64,000 nucleotides of DNA from Sacculina carcini (Eukaryota; Arthropoda; Thecostraca; Sacculinidae), in contig OU696570.1 in the NCBI GenBank assembly GCA_916048095.2, positions 13,005,020 through 13,069,019 of the forward strand, given 5' to 3'. Every line of letters begins with the position of its first letter. Position 1 is the first letter of the stretch. The notes beneath the pieces are model-generated. The model was given only the letters and a program-made list of their open reading frames with translations, was not told where the DNA came from and did not search any database. The position numbers and the translations under genes are program-made. Below, one piece after another: positions 47,801 to 62,771 of this stretch.

Positions 47801-50800
47801 TTTTATATTTGTTTATCTACTATTTGCTCCCAAAATTTCCTGATCATCGATTTTCCGACATTTTCTTCACATTCATTTAATCACTCAATGAAAATTCCGC
47901 CAAAAAACAGCACAATCCGATGAATTTGATTTCCATTTGTGAAATTCATGAAATTTCATTTGATTTCTGCTCAGCCGCAATTGGAAGCTGAAATGAGCAG
48001 TAGCGGATCCAGAGTGCAATTTGGGGGGGGGCTGAGTGATTGGGGGGGCTGAATGATTTGGGGGGCTGAATGATTTGGGGGGATGATTTTTTCCAAAGAT
48101 ATATACACACATTCACAAGTGCATTCTGCGCGAATATGCTTTGCGATAATGCTTATATGAACAAACCATACAAAACACTTTTCCTTGACCTCTTTCAATG
48201 AATCTCTTGTTTATGGGGAGTTGATGGAAACATTGGGGGGGGGGGGCTTCCGCCTCCTGAGCCCCCCTCTGGATCGGCCAGTTGGTATGAGACAGATGCG
48301 CAATGATTGAAATGACGCGCGAAGCGCTATCGTTGATAACGATTTAAGCGTTTCGTTGATGAAACAGGCCAGACACGATCCTATTATCAGAGAAACCGTT
48401 TGATTTCAACAGTGCAAATAGAATAGGCCAATACACGTCCGTATAAGATAATACACGTACAATGCACGTGAATACACGTTTTAGATCAGGGGTTCCCAAC
48501 CTTTTTTGCTTCGCGACCCCCTGGACAAATACGGAGGGCTCCATGACCCCCCAATAAGACAATAAGATAAGTTAGAAAACACTTTTATACTAAATTCTTA
48601 TCACATTCAATTCTTTAATGCCATCGTTATTGAATGAATTCGGAAAAAAATCATCAGGTGTTCATAACATGGATTTTGTTTGCAAATTTTGACGAGTGAA
48701 TCATTTTTCAGGCGGCTCTCACGACCCCCTGGAGTAGCCTCGCGACCCCCTAGGGGGTCGCGACCCACCGGTTGGGAACCCCTGTTTTAGATACTGTGGG
48801 ATATAAGTTTCGAGTTTGAATCGTTAGAACAATAATACGAAACGTTTTTGTATGATTCCCCATCTCATAATGAGCCATCTCATTGTACTTCAGGTTAGTG
48901 ATGCACAAATTCGTCACCAAGTTCTGCACGCGAGAGCTGTTTAGAATGCAAATTTTGCTCATAACCCGTAAACTTTCCCATTCGAACCGCTCGTGTATCG
49001 ACGCCTTTCTGTGTTGCATCGGAAGTTTATGCGGATAGTCAAAATGTTAGTGATGATGATCAAAAGGCGTAGTCGACCATGTTGGATAGGAATGCCGTCT
49101 TCAAAACTGAATGATTCTCTAAAAGCATCACCCAACGGATTATACAAATATATTATATAATGACTAAACCGACTCATGAAGTATCGACTCGGAGAAGTAT
49201 GAAGTGAATGTGAAATGGTATTGACCAGAAAGAAGTGATGAATCCTGTAGAGTAGCGGAGGCGACTTGATCGGATGAAGAGTGATGGCATTGGTGAAGCT
49301 GCGCTTCTTCAGAGAACCGAGAAATGCATTCGTTCCGCCATACTCGTTGTAGAAGATCTCTTTCATCTGACAAACATAACAAACGGCACAGATAAGTACG
49401 CGCAACGCTAGCGACAAATAGCCAGTGGCGGCGCCGAGGGGGTTGGGGGGGGCTGGATCCCCAAAAGTATGTCAAGCCCCCCTGAGCTCCCCAAATATCA
49501 TAATCATGGACATTAAAGTTTCTTACCACTGTAAATGAAGTCCTGTAATTTTGGTTCAAGTTCGAGGACTGAATCAGTGTGCCCTAGTCCCATATTTTAA
49601 TATTATGTAGTCAGCGTTCGAGTGTAGCTATTCTTGCTTCGCCAAGCCCCCTCAACATTTTCCTTAGCCCCCCATCGGAAAAATCCTGGCGCCGGCAATG
49701 CAAAAAGCAGCAAGGTAATCGATAGTCATCTGGTTACGAATCAAAACAAAGTGCCTAGACGATAAGCGATGTGTAAATATCAAACACTTCGATCTGCTAC
49801 TCTGTGTACGAAGCGCTGAACTCAGCTGAAAAAACAGGCCGTAAAACACGTTTCTCACACACCAATGTATACAAAGACCACAGAATGTCACAGCATATTC
49901 GTGTCTGAAGTTGTATACGGCCCATTCACCAGAATCCTGCCTGTATTACTGTTTGCAATAGGGTAAAATACAACATAATCAAACAATAATTAATTCATTA
50001 TGACGTATCGCATTAATTAGAAACAAAAAACAGGTTCAAATGACGTCATATTAATTACACAGCAGATCCCAAACACAAAATAGAAACTAATGAATTCGTT
50101 AGTTCTGGAGCATCTAGCTATGCCTACTCAAAATTCGGTTGATTTAGAAACATAAATGAATGCTGGGCGTTATGAATCATAACTATATCCGGATAAATCC
50201 GGATTTGATCCATATGAATTGCAATTCAATTTAAATTAATTCTGAATTGTGTGTGTGTGTGTGCGTGTGTGTGTGTGTGTTCAGTACTACGACAGACTTA
50301 TAGGCGAAATTGTGAGCACTGTAAATATAGTTTCAAATATGCCTGTATGTGCGTATGTAATGAAAGTGAATTTGCCAAATATGATTATGAAAACTATATC
50401 ATGTATATAAAGAGTTAATTTTCCTTTGTACTACAGCTTTGACAACAACACACATGCGAAGTGTAGTCCGATTAATGTGCATATATTTGTCGAATGCGTC
50501 CAATTACATTAGTACTGTCCTTACATCGGTAGCATGTCTAGAAGGTCAAATGTGTCAAAAAGAAAGTTGTACGCTGCCATAGAACGTTATCACTGAAAGT
50601 TGTCGGACAATCGCTGCTTGGCTGCTCCCGGAAGAATCTTGTTCTTTTAGCATATTGGTTCTCGATGGAGCGGTCACAGAAAAATGTGTCTTAGTGTTTT
50701 GTGTTAAATGCTAAATCGGGTAACAAGCTTTAAAATGTTGGAAGCCACTAATTTAACACGAACAAACCAGTGATTTGTCACTATGGTGCGGTGATTTTAA

Positions 50801-53143
50801 AGCCTCACTTAACTTCTCTTACGGCATTCAAATATCTTTGTTGAAATATACTTCATTCGACTCTATAGCTCAATGATAGCATCACCCTTCTCTGTTAGCA
50901 TCGCCATTCAGTAGCGGGGCTATGGTTTTGGAGGATCAAGCAAGGTGTTCAGCACTAGCCTCACTATGATGCCATTTCACCGTCTGAATACGGGTTAAAA
51001 TAATCGTAGTTATTCTCAATCAATTGAGACAACACGTTCAGGCTTTCAGGCAGCAATTCCAGTCGAAATTGTTTCTGTAGACATTAAAGGCTCTAATTGT
51101 GTCATTTGGACGGGTGATACACGCCGCTAGAAGGATGGTGTGTTGACACATGCGAAAACAATGAACAACCAGCGATGACCTTGCCCGATCAAGTGATGGC
51201 GTCTATTATCCGGGTGATTTACCGACCGTCGACCACGTGGCAAGGTCGTCTACCAACGACTTCCTTCGCGGCCCGGGCGGTCGCAGCTCATAGGAACGAT
51301 GAACGGCGGAGTTTTTGCGTCGCAGAATCGGCACACACACACACGCATGTTCGTCTGAGTGGCGCCAGCGATGGCTACTTTTTGTGACAACGCCTGTCGC
51401 CGATGACAAAGCGCTATGCCACTAACCCAACCTAGCCCAGGCCAGACCATGTGATCGAGCGATGACCAAACAGAACGAGCGCACTTCAAGTGAATTTGTC
51501 CAATGAGTCAGCTAATGCTGGCCAGATGTGGAGATGCTTGGTGAAGTCAAGCATCTCCAACAATTGCTGAACGTCATTGAACAGTGCCGTGTCGATGTGC
51601 TCCGTGAGAACAGGCAGTGTCCCAGCAAGCTTGAATAATTTGCAAATTTGGTAAAATATATTTGGAGCTTAAGGAAACCGCCCGGAAACCTCGATTTAAG
51701 CAATCATGCAAAACGTTCAACCCCTGAACGACACGGAAAACTACAATGACACCGCTGCAATTATGCTCAAATGCGAGCAAATGCATTATGCAGTGACATG
51801 CGAGCTTTAGATTGTGCGGTGAAGTAACTCATTTGCTATATGAAATCAAACATTGAAATAATGATATGTTCGGGCTGAAGTAACCATTAAGTACGCAGGA
51901 AACTGGACCGCTCGATTGCATATCCGGTTGCATATCATGTCCATCTTGATGCTATTTATAGAGGTCGCTCAACTTTTTATCATTCAGAGCAAATTTCAAG
52001 TGAATCCCAGATAAACATATTGTTGATCCAGTGGCGGCGCCAAGGGGAGGCCAGGGGGGACTGAAGCTCCCCAAAAATATGGCAAACCCCCTGAACCCCC
52101 ACAAAGCTTGACCATAAGCATCTTGGGTGTAAATCCACGCGTTTGACAAAAACCTCACATTTTTTCTTAGCTCCACCTCCAGCTTTTCTTAACTCCCCAC
52201 CGGAAAAAATCCTGGTGTCGCCACTGATAGGTTGACAAACTAACTGATGAAACATGCCACTGACACAACACTAGATGCTAACTAAAATACAAAGTAGCAG
52301 CAAGGTGCATAATAATTTAATAAAACCACAAGCCAAATTTGAAGCAGAATCACAAATAAGACACCATTATGAAAGCAATGATAGGCAAAAAGTGCCGAAA
52401 TATACGTCGTAACGGTTAGCGCTAGCAAATGGTGAGAGGTACTCGTAAATGTAGCATGCCCACAAATCTCAACAAAGTCAGCTAGCTTCACGTACAATAG
52501 AGCAATACAATGGTGCGGCAAAAAGAGCCGTATTTTGCGCCAGTCGTCCTCATTTAGTTGCCACACTGAAGGCTGATGGTGTGGCTTGAACTGGTCGGAA
52601 TGGTGGTTGTTGTAAAGTTTACACCCACCGTCATACAGGAAAACATGCGTGCACGACCATTCAATGTTGAACACTCAATGACCTTTGAAGCGGAAGCAAC
52701 ACAACAAGCAACAATGTAGCGCAACATTGAACCAGTACATAAACTACCCTGAACAACAATAAAGCAATGCAAATTGCTCTATCGTCGTTGATGTTTGATA
52801 GGCAATGTTTCAAATACATTACAGCTCTTCGAAAAAACAAACATACACACGAATATATACATCGCGACAAGATGCAGAACGCAGACGCGTCGGCGCGTAT
52901 AGAATAAATAAACAAGGACATGCACAGAAGTAATCACAGCACTCCACCAAAACAGTTGAGGCAGATAGTTACAAACACGAACATACACACACACACACAC
53001 ACACAAACATACACACACACACAAAGACGTGGACCACAGACGAAGTAGCCGCCGCATGTCTGGATTAACAATTGTTGCTTAAAACGGAAGCAGATTAGGT
53101 ATGGATGGAGTAAACAAGTGTTAGAATATCCACACACACACAA

Positions 53144-53174
<31 letters not shown>

Positions 53175-56100
53175 CTCATATAGACACACAGAGAAAATTA
53201 AACATTAACCATAAACATAAGCATTAAACATTACCATTGAGCCAGTGGTTTCCAACCTTTTTCAGCTTGTTACCCAATTTAGCATACAATACTAAGCGTT
53301 TCACATGTTGTCAATATTGATATATATATGACCAAACTGAAGCACATATTTCTGTCACTTCTCCATTATTGCCGACAAAATGCTAGATTACTCCCAGTTA
53401 ATAATTTACCGCCAGATTGGCAGCCAATGTATTAAACGAAGGATTAAAAAACTATTAGCCTGCCAATTGATGATAGTAACAATGAGTATCCAACAACATG
53501 ATGTCCAAGAAGTCAAGCGTAACTTAAAAGTAAACTATTATAAGGCTACGACAATCAAGTTTGGAATTTTAAAATCCTGCAATGTCATGAAATGAGTTTT
53601 TAATAAACACCTATGAAAATCACATTTTTTGGGTTTTAGGTGAACAAAGTTAACCCACCAATGGAATTATAACTACGGACATATCATAATAGATGTAATT
53701 TTTGTGAATTTTGTGATATTAAACGTCTAGTAATCAGTATTTTTTTATTGTAGCACTGTGACTAATATATTGCTGACAATTTCCAGAATTTGTCTACCAA
53801 CAAGTTATCTCAATTTTGTGCAATTATTGCATAAAAGATGTGCTTCTTCCAGCACCTACACAATCAGGAATATGTCGAGGAATCATTAGAAGTGCAGAAA
53901 GAGATGAGATAAATTGCTTTAGAAGCAAAAAAATAATTATTCACTCCATTTGGACGGAAAACATTACTGAAACAGGAACACCAAGCATTTTGTCTTAAAA
54001 GTGCAGCTGGAAATATTAGACTGGGTGTTGCATGGTGCGATAGTATATCTTCAAATTATATAAATGATGCACAGAAGAATGCACTGATGCTCTGTGATTT
54101 ATGAATATGATGTTTGGTCAAGCATTTAAATGATCATACGTGATACGACTTCAATAAACACTGGACGATCAAACGGTGTTGTTGCGAGAATACAGAGAAC
54201 TATGATTGGAAATGAGCTAGACATGTCTCAATACATTGAGTGTCAGCAACACATATTATTCTGATTATTGAAGCATGTGCTTGACTTCTATGATTCTGAT
54301 AATACCATCAAGCCGAATCTGAATTACAATTACAAATTACAATCAACTACAAGGTGAGTACAATGCTGATACTCAAATAGATATGGATAAAAATTCTGAT
54401 TGTAAAGATGATTTCCAGTTCCTGTATGAACTATGTCAAACATTCCAGTATTACACAAACATGCTTAATTTTCGTTTATTAAATGGCGGAAACTGACTTC
54501 GCTAACGAGTGCCCACTGGAATTCCAGTGTTCTCTACGCTTTCGTTGCATATTTCCTCATTGAATCGTGGCATATCATGTTGCAACATCCGCTTAATTTC
54601 ATGACCAACAGCTGTCACGAAGCATGGTTTGTCCAACAAAATGTAAAATAAATAATCTATACGAGTGGTATTATTTTTTCTGGCATCACTATGCTGGCAT
54701 ATGCTGGTGCCCTGAACATATCAGCGCCTATGCTGGATATTCCACGCTCAAACATAATAGTTGAGAACGTGAGGTGATGGAAGAACTAAGTAAGTTATGT
54801 AAAAATACAAGTATTCACAAGATCGGTTTGTTGTCACCAATAATATAAATCTAACTTGACTTCTATACATATCAACCATGGATCGTTCTCATAGTCCATT
54901 ACTTTTCATTTAATTTCTATTTATCTAACTATATCAACACTATCTGACTTTTCAGCTGATTTTATTATTCAATGTAACGATGCTGGGTGTATTTTGTTGG
55001 CGTGTTGATTCATATGTCTTTGTCGACTGACTCGCTTGTTCCTGTGTTTCTAGCTATATTTGGCCTATTTCCTTGTTCATAAATGGTACTAGAGCCAGAA
55101 CAAGGAAATCATCTCTCAAATGTCATATCAATGGTCATTTAAGCGCTTGTTTAGGATAAATGAAGAGTGCTTTGTTTAATGAAGAGTTAGTGCTTTGGTT
55201 TGAGTTTGAGTTGAGTTTGAGTTGGTTTGAGTTTGTGCTTTGGTTTAATGAAGAGTGCTTTGTTTTATGAGTGTGTCAAGTGCATGAATGCATGAGTTAA
55301 TAAATGTGCTAGTACACATTTTTACACTGATGGAAGGTAAGGAAGTGCTTCAAATACGATTCCGGATAATGCAATATTTAAAACAATCAACAGGGTGTTG
55401 AGACTTTTTTCAGATTTGAACGAAATGTTTTGAAGTTTTGATCCCATAACATTGCTGGTGCTGCAGGTTGAGTATAATGCTATATAGTTGTTTTGATTCA
55501 GTAGGTACGGCTCTGAAGTAAAACACGTGCTAAGTATTCTTCAAAAAACTCATTTTTCCTATCACCACTGAGAGTACACTGATCCGGGTGCGTTCTGCTT
55601 GACTGACATCATTGTATCGTCCGTCTCATAAGAGTGAGTTCAAAAATATGATTGGCTTTATGAAGTAGCCTTTATTTGAAATCGCTTCACATGCAGATTT
55701 TGTAGCCTCAAATCATGTGGAATGCAATTAAAGCCCACGATCGATTGATACATGGAAAATTAGGCAGATAACACAAATGATTTAACACACGAACACTGAA
55801 ACATATGTGAAGAATGGCAAGACAAAGAAATACAACGAAAGTCAAGACAACGGACATCGTGTATAGGATTTTCCAAACAATAAATGCTCAATTATGCTTC
55901 GTGTTGAACCATTCTGGTGCCGACGACCTTGGTACGGACACAACCGCACACGTCAATACATATCGTAAGATCTACCGACAAGAAGAGTGCAAATACAATT
56001 ATGCCGAAAACGCGATGAAATCACACACATAAACGGATCACAGTGAAATCAAGAGTAATCATCAAGGACGATAATTGTATCGGATAAAACACACACAGAG

Positions 56101-59100
56101 AGAGAGAGAGAAAGAGAGAGCGAGAGAGAGTGAGATACACACAAATGATGTTATCACTGTTGCCCAAGGCTGGTGAATTCCAGCAAATACCGCCATTAAA
56201 ATGCCAAATGCCACATCGCTACACAAGCATCGCTACGGCACAAGGGCGAAATCGGCGTCTCTTCCAACACCTAGTGATCCCACTGCGACCAAGGGATCAA
56301 ATCGTGTTCTAGTAATCAAACTGTGATCTAGGGATCAAATTGTGATCTAATGACCAGAATGCAGGGTTTGTTTGGTTTAAGCCATGGTTTAAACCAAGTG
56401 GTTTTTTTATAAAAAAATTGTTTTTTGAAAATTGGTTTTTTGACAGAAATGATTTTTCTCATATAGAAATGATAAAATATTTTCAGAATTAGTAAATGAG
56501 TTATTTAATGCAGTTTTAAATCTTCATAAATATTACTTTTTGACATGATTCTAAGGGTTTGCACAATATGGGAAACATTTTTATTGAAATTTTGGGTTTT
56601 TGCTGGAGAAGCATTGTAGTTGGTATTTATGAGAAATCCTATATTTTTACGACAACACATTTGAGTTTCTATGAAAAGCAATATTTTTAGATACCTCTGA
56701 GTTAAAAAAAACTGTGTTTACTCTGAAAACAAACATGAATTAACCTCCATGGACAAAACGATTTATAATCACTAGGTTTTCATAAATAAGGCCACTGGGT
56801 ATTTGGATTTGGACTTTGCAAACATATGTGGGTGTTTACAATAGACTGCTTTCGCAATTGGAAGCGGTTTAAAACTTCCGTTGCCTATATACGTTACAAG
56901 GTGATATTCAAGATCATGTGTGTACATTTTTATGATTATATTTTCATCGCTTTTAAATATTTACAAAACTCTTGGTAAGTGGTACTAAAATATGTTTAAC
57001 TATATACTAAATAGCATGGTACAATCCTTTTTTTGATTTGTGTATGCAAAGTGTAAAAAACCAAATAAACAAAAAAAACAATGATTTTTTTGGTTTTTTC
57101 TAAAGAAAACATGGTTTTTGTTTTTTTAAAGACCCCGGTTATTTTCAAACCCTGCCAGAATGTGATCTAGCGATCTTTGGAGGTTTCTGTTATTGCTTTT
57201 GAGCTTTTAGTATTCCGCTATCTGGGGGGTCCACTGTTATAAAACTGATGATGAACTAGATATAATAAAATAAACATTGTATGAATGTTTAATTCAACCA
57301 AAGCCGAAACATACAATCATAAAACTTGAAATCAACGGGGTTTATTGTGTCGTCGCACTTTAGGTCGATTGTGTCTGGGGTCCTCTAGCATCCACCATGA
57401 TACACCACAACATGGTGTGCCACACGCCATGTGTGTTCGTGATCCTTGACCCAGCGGTCACCATAGACGTGTCTCAGCGGAAAACGGCTGCTGCTGTACA
57501 GCCGGCTCCAATCTGTGATTCACGGCCGGTCGCCATTGTGATAATTGTAGAAGCCACGGGGCACCGGCAGGCCAAGCGGTCGTCCGGCCATAGCAACGTG
57601 TCAATTGCATGCAGGTGTCAGAGTGCGTGACCTTTTATGGAACAAGATGCCAGACATCACCTGAGCACATCTCACTTTGCCGACGCCGCAGCGCTGACAG
57701 CAGGACACTCACGCGCGAGAGACGAGTGCTCAAAGCCGCGTGCGAGTGGTCGAGCGGACGCGGACTGATGAGGTCGGTATGCGCCGCCGGCGTGGCTGGG
57801 TTGTATAGTGTCGCGTGTTATCAACGCAGCGCCGCGGGGATCGGTGGTAATGCGAACGAGGCAGGAAAGGACGGCGAAGAAAGAGCGGAGTGATGGACGG
57901 ACAGTGATCGAGGTGATGCCAGGACACAGTGCGAGCTGAAACGCGCTTCAGCCGCAGGCAGGGACGCCGAAGCCACGCCGAAACGCAGAGTTGCCACGCT
58001 AGTCTGAATCGACGTCTTGTCTATTTATTCTGTTCCGCTCAACACTAATATATTTGAGAAATATCATAATTATTGTTGGGCGAACATAATTAAGACTGTC
58101 TGTGTCTTGAGTTTCGAGATAAATTATTTTTTCAAGTCCGATTCTGTGCGTATTTGTCTTTTTTCAGAGTCATGTCTAGCAGACATTAGCCGACACTCAC
58201 TGAGTGCAAAGAGCTCAAACAAACAACCGGGCGCGAATGTCAGAGAGAGGGAGAGAGACAGACAGAGAGAGAGAGAGGGAGTGACAGTGAAACTGGGTAG
58301 GAGCGGTGAAGAGCACGGAGGAAGACAACTTGACAAGTCACAAAAACAAGGCCCACCGCGGAGTGTGTTTGGGAGAAAAACATTGAGCCGAGTGGCAAGA
58401 AAACAATGCCTAGACGCTGCTAAACGTACATTCAGTGAGAACGAAGAATTTGCGATCCCAAAAATGCATGCATGCGCTCAGTTGAGGAAAAACAAAAACG
58501 TCGAATAACGAAATAAAAGCGAATTAAATATCGATTTCAGAATTTTGCCAATCATAGTTCGTTTGTTTCCACTTGTCACTGTGCTCTGGCAGTGTTATCT
58601 TACTCAGCAACATCTCAGTTCGTTGCGGTCGTCACACGTGACTATAATATATATAAGCGGAGCAAACAGAACAGGCTGAGAATATGGCTCGAAATACGTG
58701 TGCGGCACCAATTGTCTCTTACCTCATAATTCCACAAGCAGCTGACTCCAGTGAATCGCTTCACACAGCGGCCGATCTCAACGTCCTCGTGGGTGGTGTA
58801 CATGTTTGCGAGGCAGTAGCGAATGTGCGGGTAAATGCGTTCAAGGGTGGCGTGACTTATCACAATGCCCGGACCTCCCATGCAGAAATTGTCCTGCATA
58901 TAAACGCATGCAAATGCACTATCAGTTCGCATGAGTCATTCTGCAGACAGTAAAAATTAACCGGGAAATATTTAGCAAAAGAATAAAATGATATTGTGCG
59001 CAAATACATACATATAGCAAGTAAGTATGAAGTGTAAGTGAATCATTCGACAACTAGTAAGTTCGTTAAATCAACGCTACGAATTATTTTGTTAATATGA

Positions 59101-60876
59101 ATATTAATGCATTCACACGGATAAAGAGTTGAGATGACGAGAAAACTAATGACGATATATGAACGCACTCAAACGCAACGATTGAGTTCGTCCATATCAG
59201 TCAGCGAAAATCTAATATACGACAATACGCTGCGATTCGCCCACACATCCCGCATTTGTGCTAGCTAGCACCGATGTCTAGACATGTGGAGTGTAGATAT
59301 ACAAGTGCCGCTTGTCATAGCTACACATATACCATTCGTTCACCACCTGGGGTGAATTACCCCCTGGGGTAACTTCACAATTTATCGGGGGTAAAGGAGA
59401 GGTGAGAGAAAAAAGGTATTAGGGTTAATAAAGTCATGAGATATGAAAAATACAATACTAATACTATAATATACTAATATATACTAATACAATAAATAAA
59501 ATAAATGCTCTCTAGTGTTTTTGTTTAACCATATGTTTATGAATGTGGCATGCTAAATTGGGTAACACGCTGAAAAAGGTTGGGAACCACTGACAAATAC
59601 AACACACTTGTTTGTACCTGACCTGATCTGACCTGTGAATATGGTTATTTTGCCAGTATGAATCATGAACATGTCAAAGCCAAACCTCCCACCACAGCTT
59701 CTTGTCACTATGCCAAGATAGCAGCGACTAAGGTGTGTGTTGAGTGACACTAAATGCATGTGTGTGTGTGTGTGTGTGCGTGTGTGTGTGAAGGTGTTAC
59801 AAATACTGTCACACATAAATAGCACAGGGCCGGTATAATGCAACATTGAAAAACTTTGCCGAACAAAGTAGGTCCTATATGAGCCCTTGTCCGCGTAAGT
59901 TCGTGTGATTTAGCCCAATGATGCTCAAAAGTTGCATTTGCCTCAAGACGCAGATACGTGGTGTTCATACCTCCGTAATAATACAAGATTCAATTTGATG
60001 CTTGTTCGTAGCATTGATAATATTCGCAGCTGGATTGGTCACAAGCTCGCTCAATTGAAACCGATTCGAAAGAGACTGTATGCATTGATGAAACAATTGA
60101 AATATTTCTCCTGGGTCGATTACATACAAAATCTGGCGAATATTCGAATCGAGTGCGTCGAGCACTGAGCAAACTCATCACTAAACAAATAGTAAGTTTT
60201 GTTCGTAGGAAAAACAAGAATTATCTAGACTAGTGATTCTTAACCTTTGTTCTCTGATTCAACCACTTCTTAATGATTCATCTCTTCGCTTTCCACAACA
60301 GCGCTGATAAATCAAATAATTTCAGTTGTTACATCAGAGTAAATGTCAAGAGGTCATTAAAAAAACTAATTTGAATTGATAAAACACATTTGTCCTTCTG
60401 TCCGACCTTTAGCTTCCCAATTGGCAACTCTTCCATTCCCCACCAGGAATGGGGAATTCCCCACAGGTTAAGAACCACTGATCTATACCGAACGCATACG
60501 GTAAATATATTCCTCTATTTGAACCTCTATTTGAGCGATATGTCGTTTGATTTTTCAAGTCTTCCCTCGTAGTGCCGTTCAATTAGAGGTGTCCTTCAAT
60601 TTTTCGACTAGCTGGCCAGAATTTTGAGGAGATACGGTAATTTTTATGGATGAATAAAGAACCAGGTAACGTATGCATTTTTATTTAACAAATATAGGGT
60701 GATTACCGATAAGTAATCACAAATTCACTAATAAAAATCGGTCAGTCATAGCCTTTGCCATAAGAGAATAATTCATCAAAGTTCAATTATATGGCGTTCT
60801 ATTTTTCATGTGTTCCCCAAGGTGCCTTTCCATCAGATGTGCCGTCCAATAGAGGTTTTACAAATATAGGTTTAGG

Positions 60877-60966
<90 letters not shown>

Positions 60967-62729
60967 TTGTATGCCTGTCACCTCGTCTTGAAGACTCAAG
61001 AGGCCAATCTCGGACTTGGCTCCCTGACCTGCCTGACCAATGAACTTGGGCTGCGATGAGTTGACCCCGCGCAGTAGACGGGCCAGACGTTCAGTACGCA
61101 CATACACATCGTCATCAGCTCGCATGAACCACTCGTACCTCACAACACACACACACAGCAACGCAACCACTAACACACAAACTGTTGGCAACTGACGGAA
61201 AGGTACACACTGTATTAATCGTATACCGAACTATATGTACCGTTTAGTATCTGCCGTGCATAATTTCTTCAAACCTTCGCAAATTATTCAAGGCATTTTC
61301 AATTTATATAATTTTGTGAGCACCAAGTTTTGAAAGCAATGAACAGAGCTAGCAAAGCAAGACACCATGTTGTATGCATATACAGATGAATAAGCTATGT
61401 ATACTACATATTTTCAAGGGATTATACTTGTAATTCGAGAGACGATATATTCCAGGGTCGTAGGAACTTTTTTCCTAATGTTTACAGCTCTGGAATACGA
61501 CAATTACTCTTTCAACGACTTCGCTGACAAGAACGACCTTTCCGTCCGGAAACAGAACATGTTTCTCTGCACGGTCCAACGCTTTCTCTATGTTTACCAA
61601 CACGTTTCTCTTATTCACCAAGAAGAGCCAATTGTTAGCAGGTGGACCATAACAGTCTTCTCCAAAGAGGCAATACTAATTTGTCCTGTGCATTATGGCT
61701 ATATAACAAATCACACATATATGCGGCTTGGTTGAAATAAATATCCCCATGTGGAGGAAGTGAGGAATTCTTGGTAAAATCACAATATTGGCACGTGGCA
61801 TTCACACAAACGTTCCACAAATTCGTCATAAACTTGCATCCTTCGTGATGCACACTGATTAAAAACAAGAAGAGTGTGTATTCAACATAATCCTCAACGA
61901 ATATTTACACAGGTGCGCAAAGGTGAAGAAAGAACAACAGGAAGAACCACAAACTATTCTGAAAATAAGGCGCAAATAAATGAGAAACAACTTTTCTCGA
62001 GTGGTCTCATTAGTTGGCAGTGGATTGATTTGCGGTAGAGAAAGAAGGAGTCTCGTAGCCGAGTGGCTAAAACGCACGCTTTGTGCACGAAAGGTCCGGG
62101 CTTCATTCCCTGGCGAGGTGAAACGGATGGGTTCGTTTCTTTAAGGGATAGCCCAAATGCAGCAAGGCAGGTTTCGTGTACGCGCAGCCGTGCAGTTTTC
62201 TGTGCTGGCCGTGATTGCGATAACCCTTGTGACGGCCGGACCTGCGGTGTGCCAGCCGGGGCCGTGAGGCTTTGCCCCCGCAAAATTCATGCTGGCATAG
62301 ACTTTCTCCACTGCTGTGTTCAAATGCGTATTTATGTATCTATATATGAGAATGCGTCTGGATTACCCTTCGGAATTCAACCGTTTAATCCCCGATAGTC
62401 TAATGAATTTTAATTAAAACAAGCGGAAAACACAAAGAAATCATAATGGTAGTTCGGCCGACCGTTCAGTGTCTATTATTAAGATCAAAATTTACCTCGC
62501 ATTTGTTTATATAGCATGAGTCCCGTTAGAAATCAATTACTATGCACAATCATCGTCTGGGCAATAGGCACTAACACACACGCGTACTCAAACGTATATG
62601 CCTGCGCACATAATTAACGGTAAGTGAACTTTGACCGTGGATCAACGTGAGTAGTTTACTAAATGCCGCGTTTTTGGCAAGTCAGTGTTGGGCCCTTTTA
62701 AACACCCACACCACACAAGCACATGCTAT

Positions 62730-62771
<42 letters not shown>

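Larger units (their letters stand above)
49367..58722 (-). other. CHSY intron c/d, 9.4 kb
   Basis: Longest intron of the gene. Contents seen: two CAGTGGCGGCGCC-type elements (49423-49700, 52029-52226), CA/TG tracts near 50250, 52980 and 53140, an hAT end at 53243, a 793-bp hAT-like element with a perfect target duplication (56362-57154), GA-rich runs near 56100 and 58245, and a CpG-rich block at 57640-57990. 53600-55800 is AT-rich with no recognisable gene; 55160-55260 has short GAGTTTGAGTTG-type repeats. Confidence 0.8.

Noticed and set aside
58017..58508. 163-codon plus-strand frame
   Set aside because: It crosses a GA-rich simple repeat ([12 protein letters not shown]) and shows no domain; it is probably chance plus low complexity.
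62048..62120. Functional tRNA gene
   Set aside because: The anticodon arm does not fold and the T stem has a mismatch or insertion.
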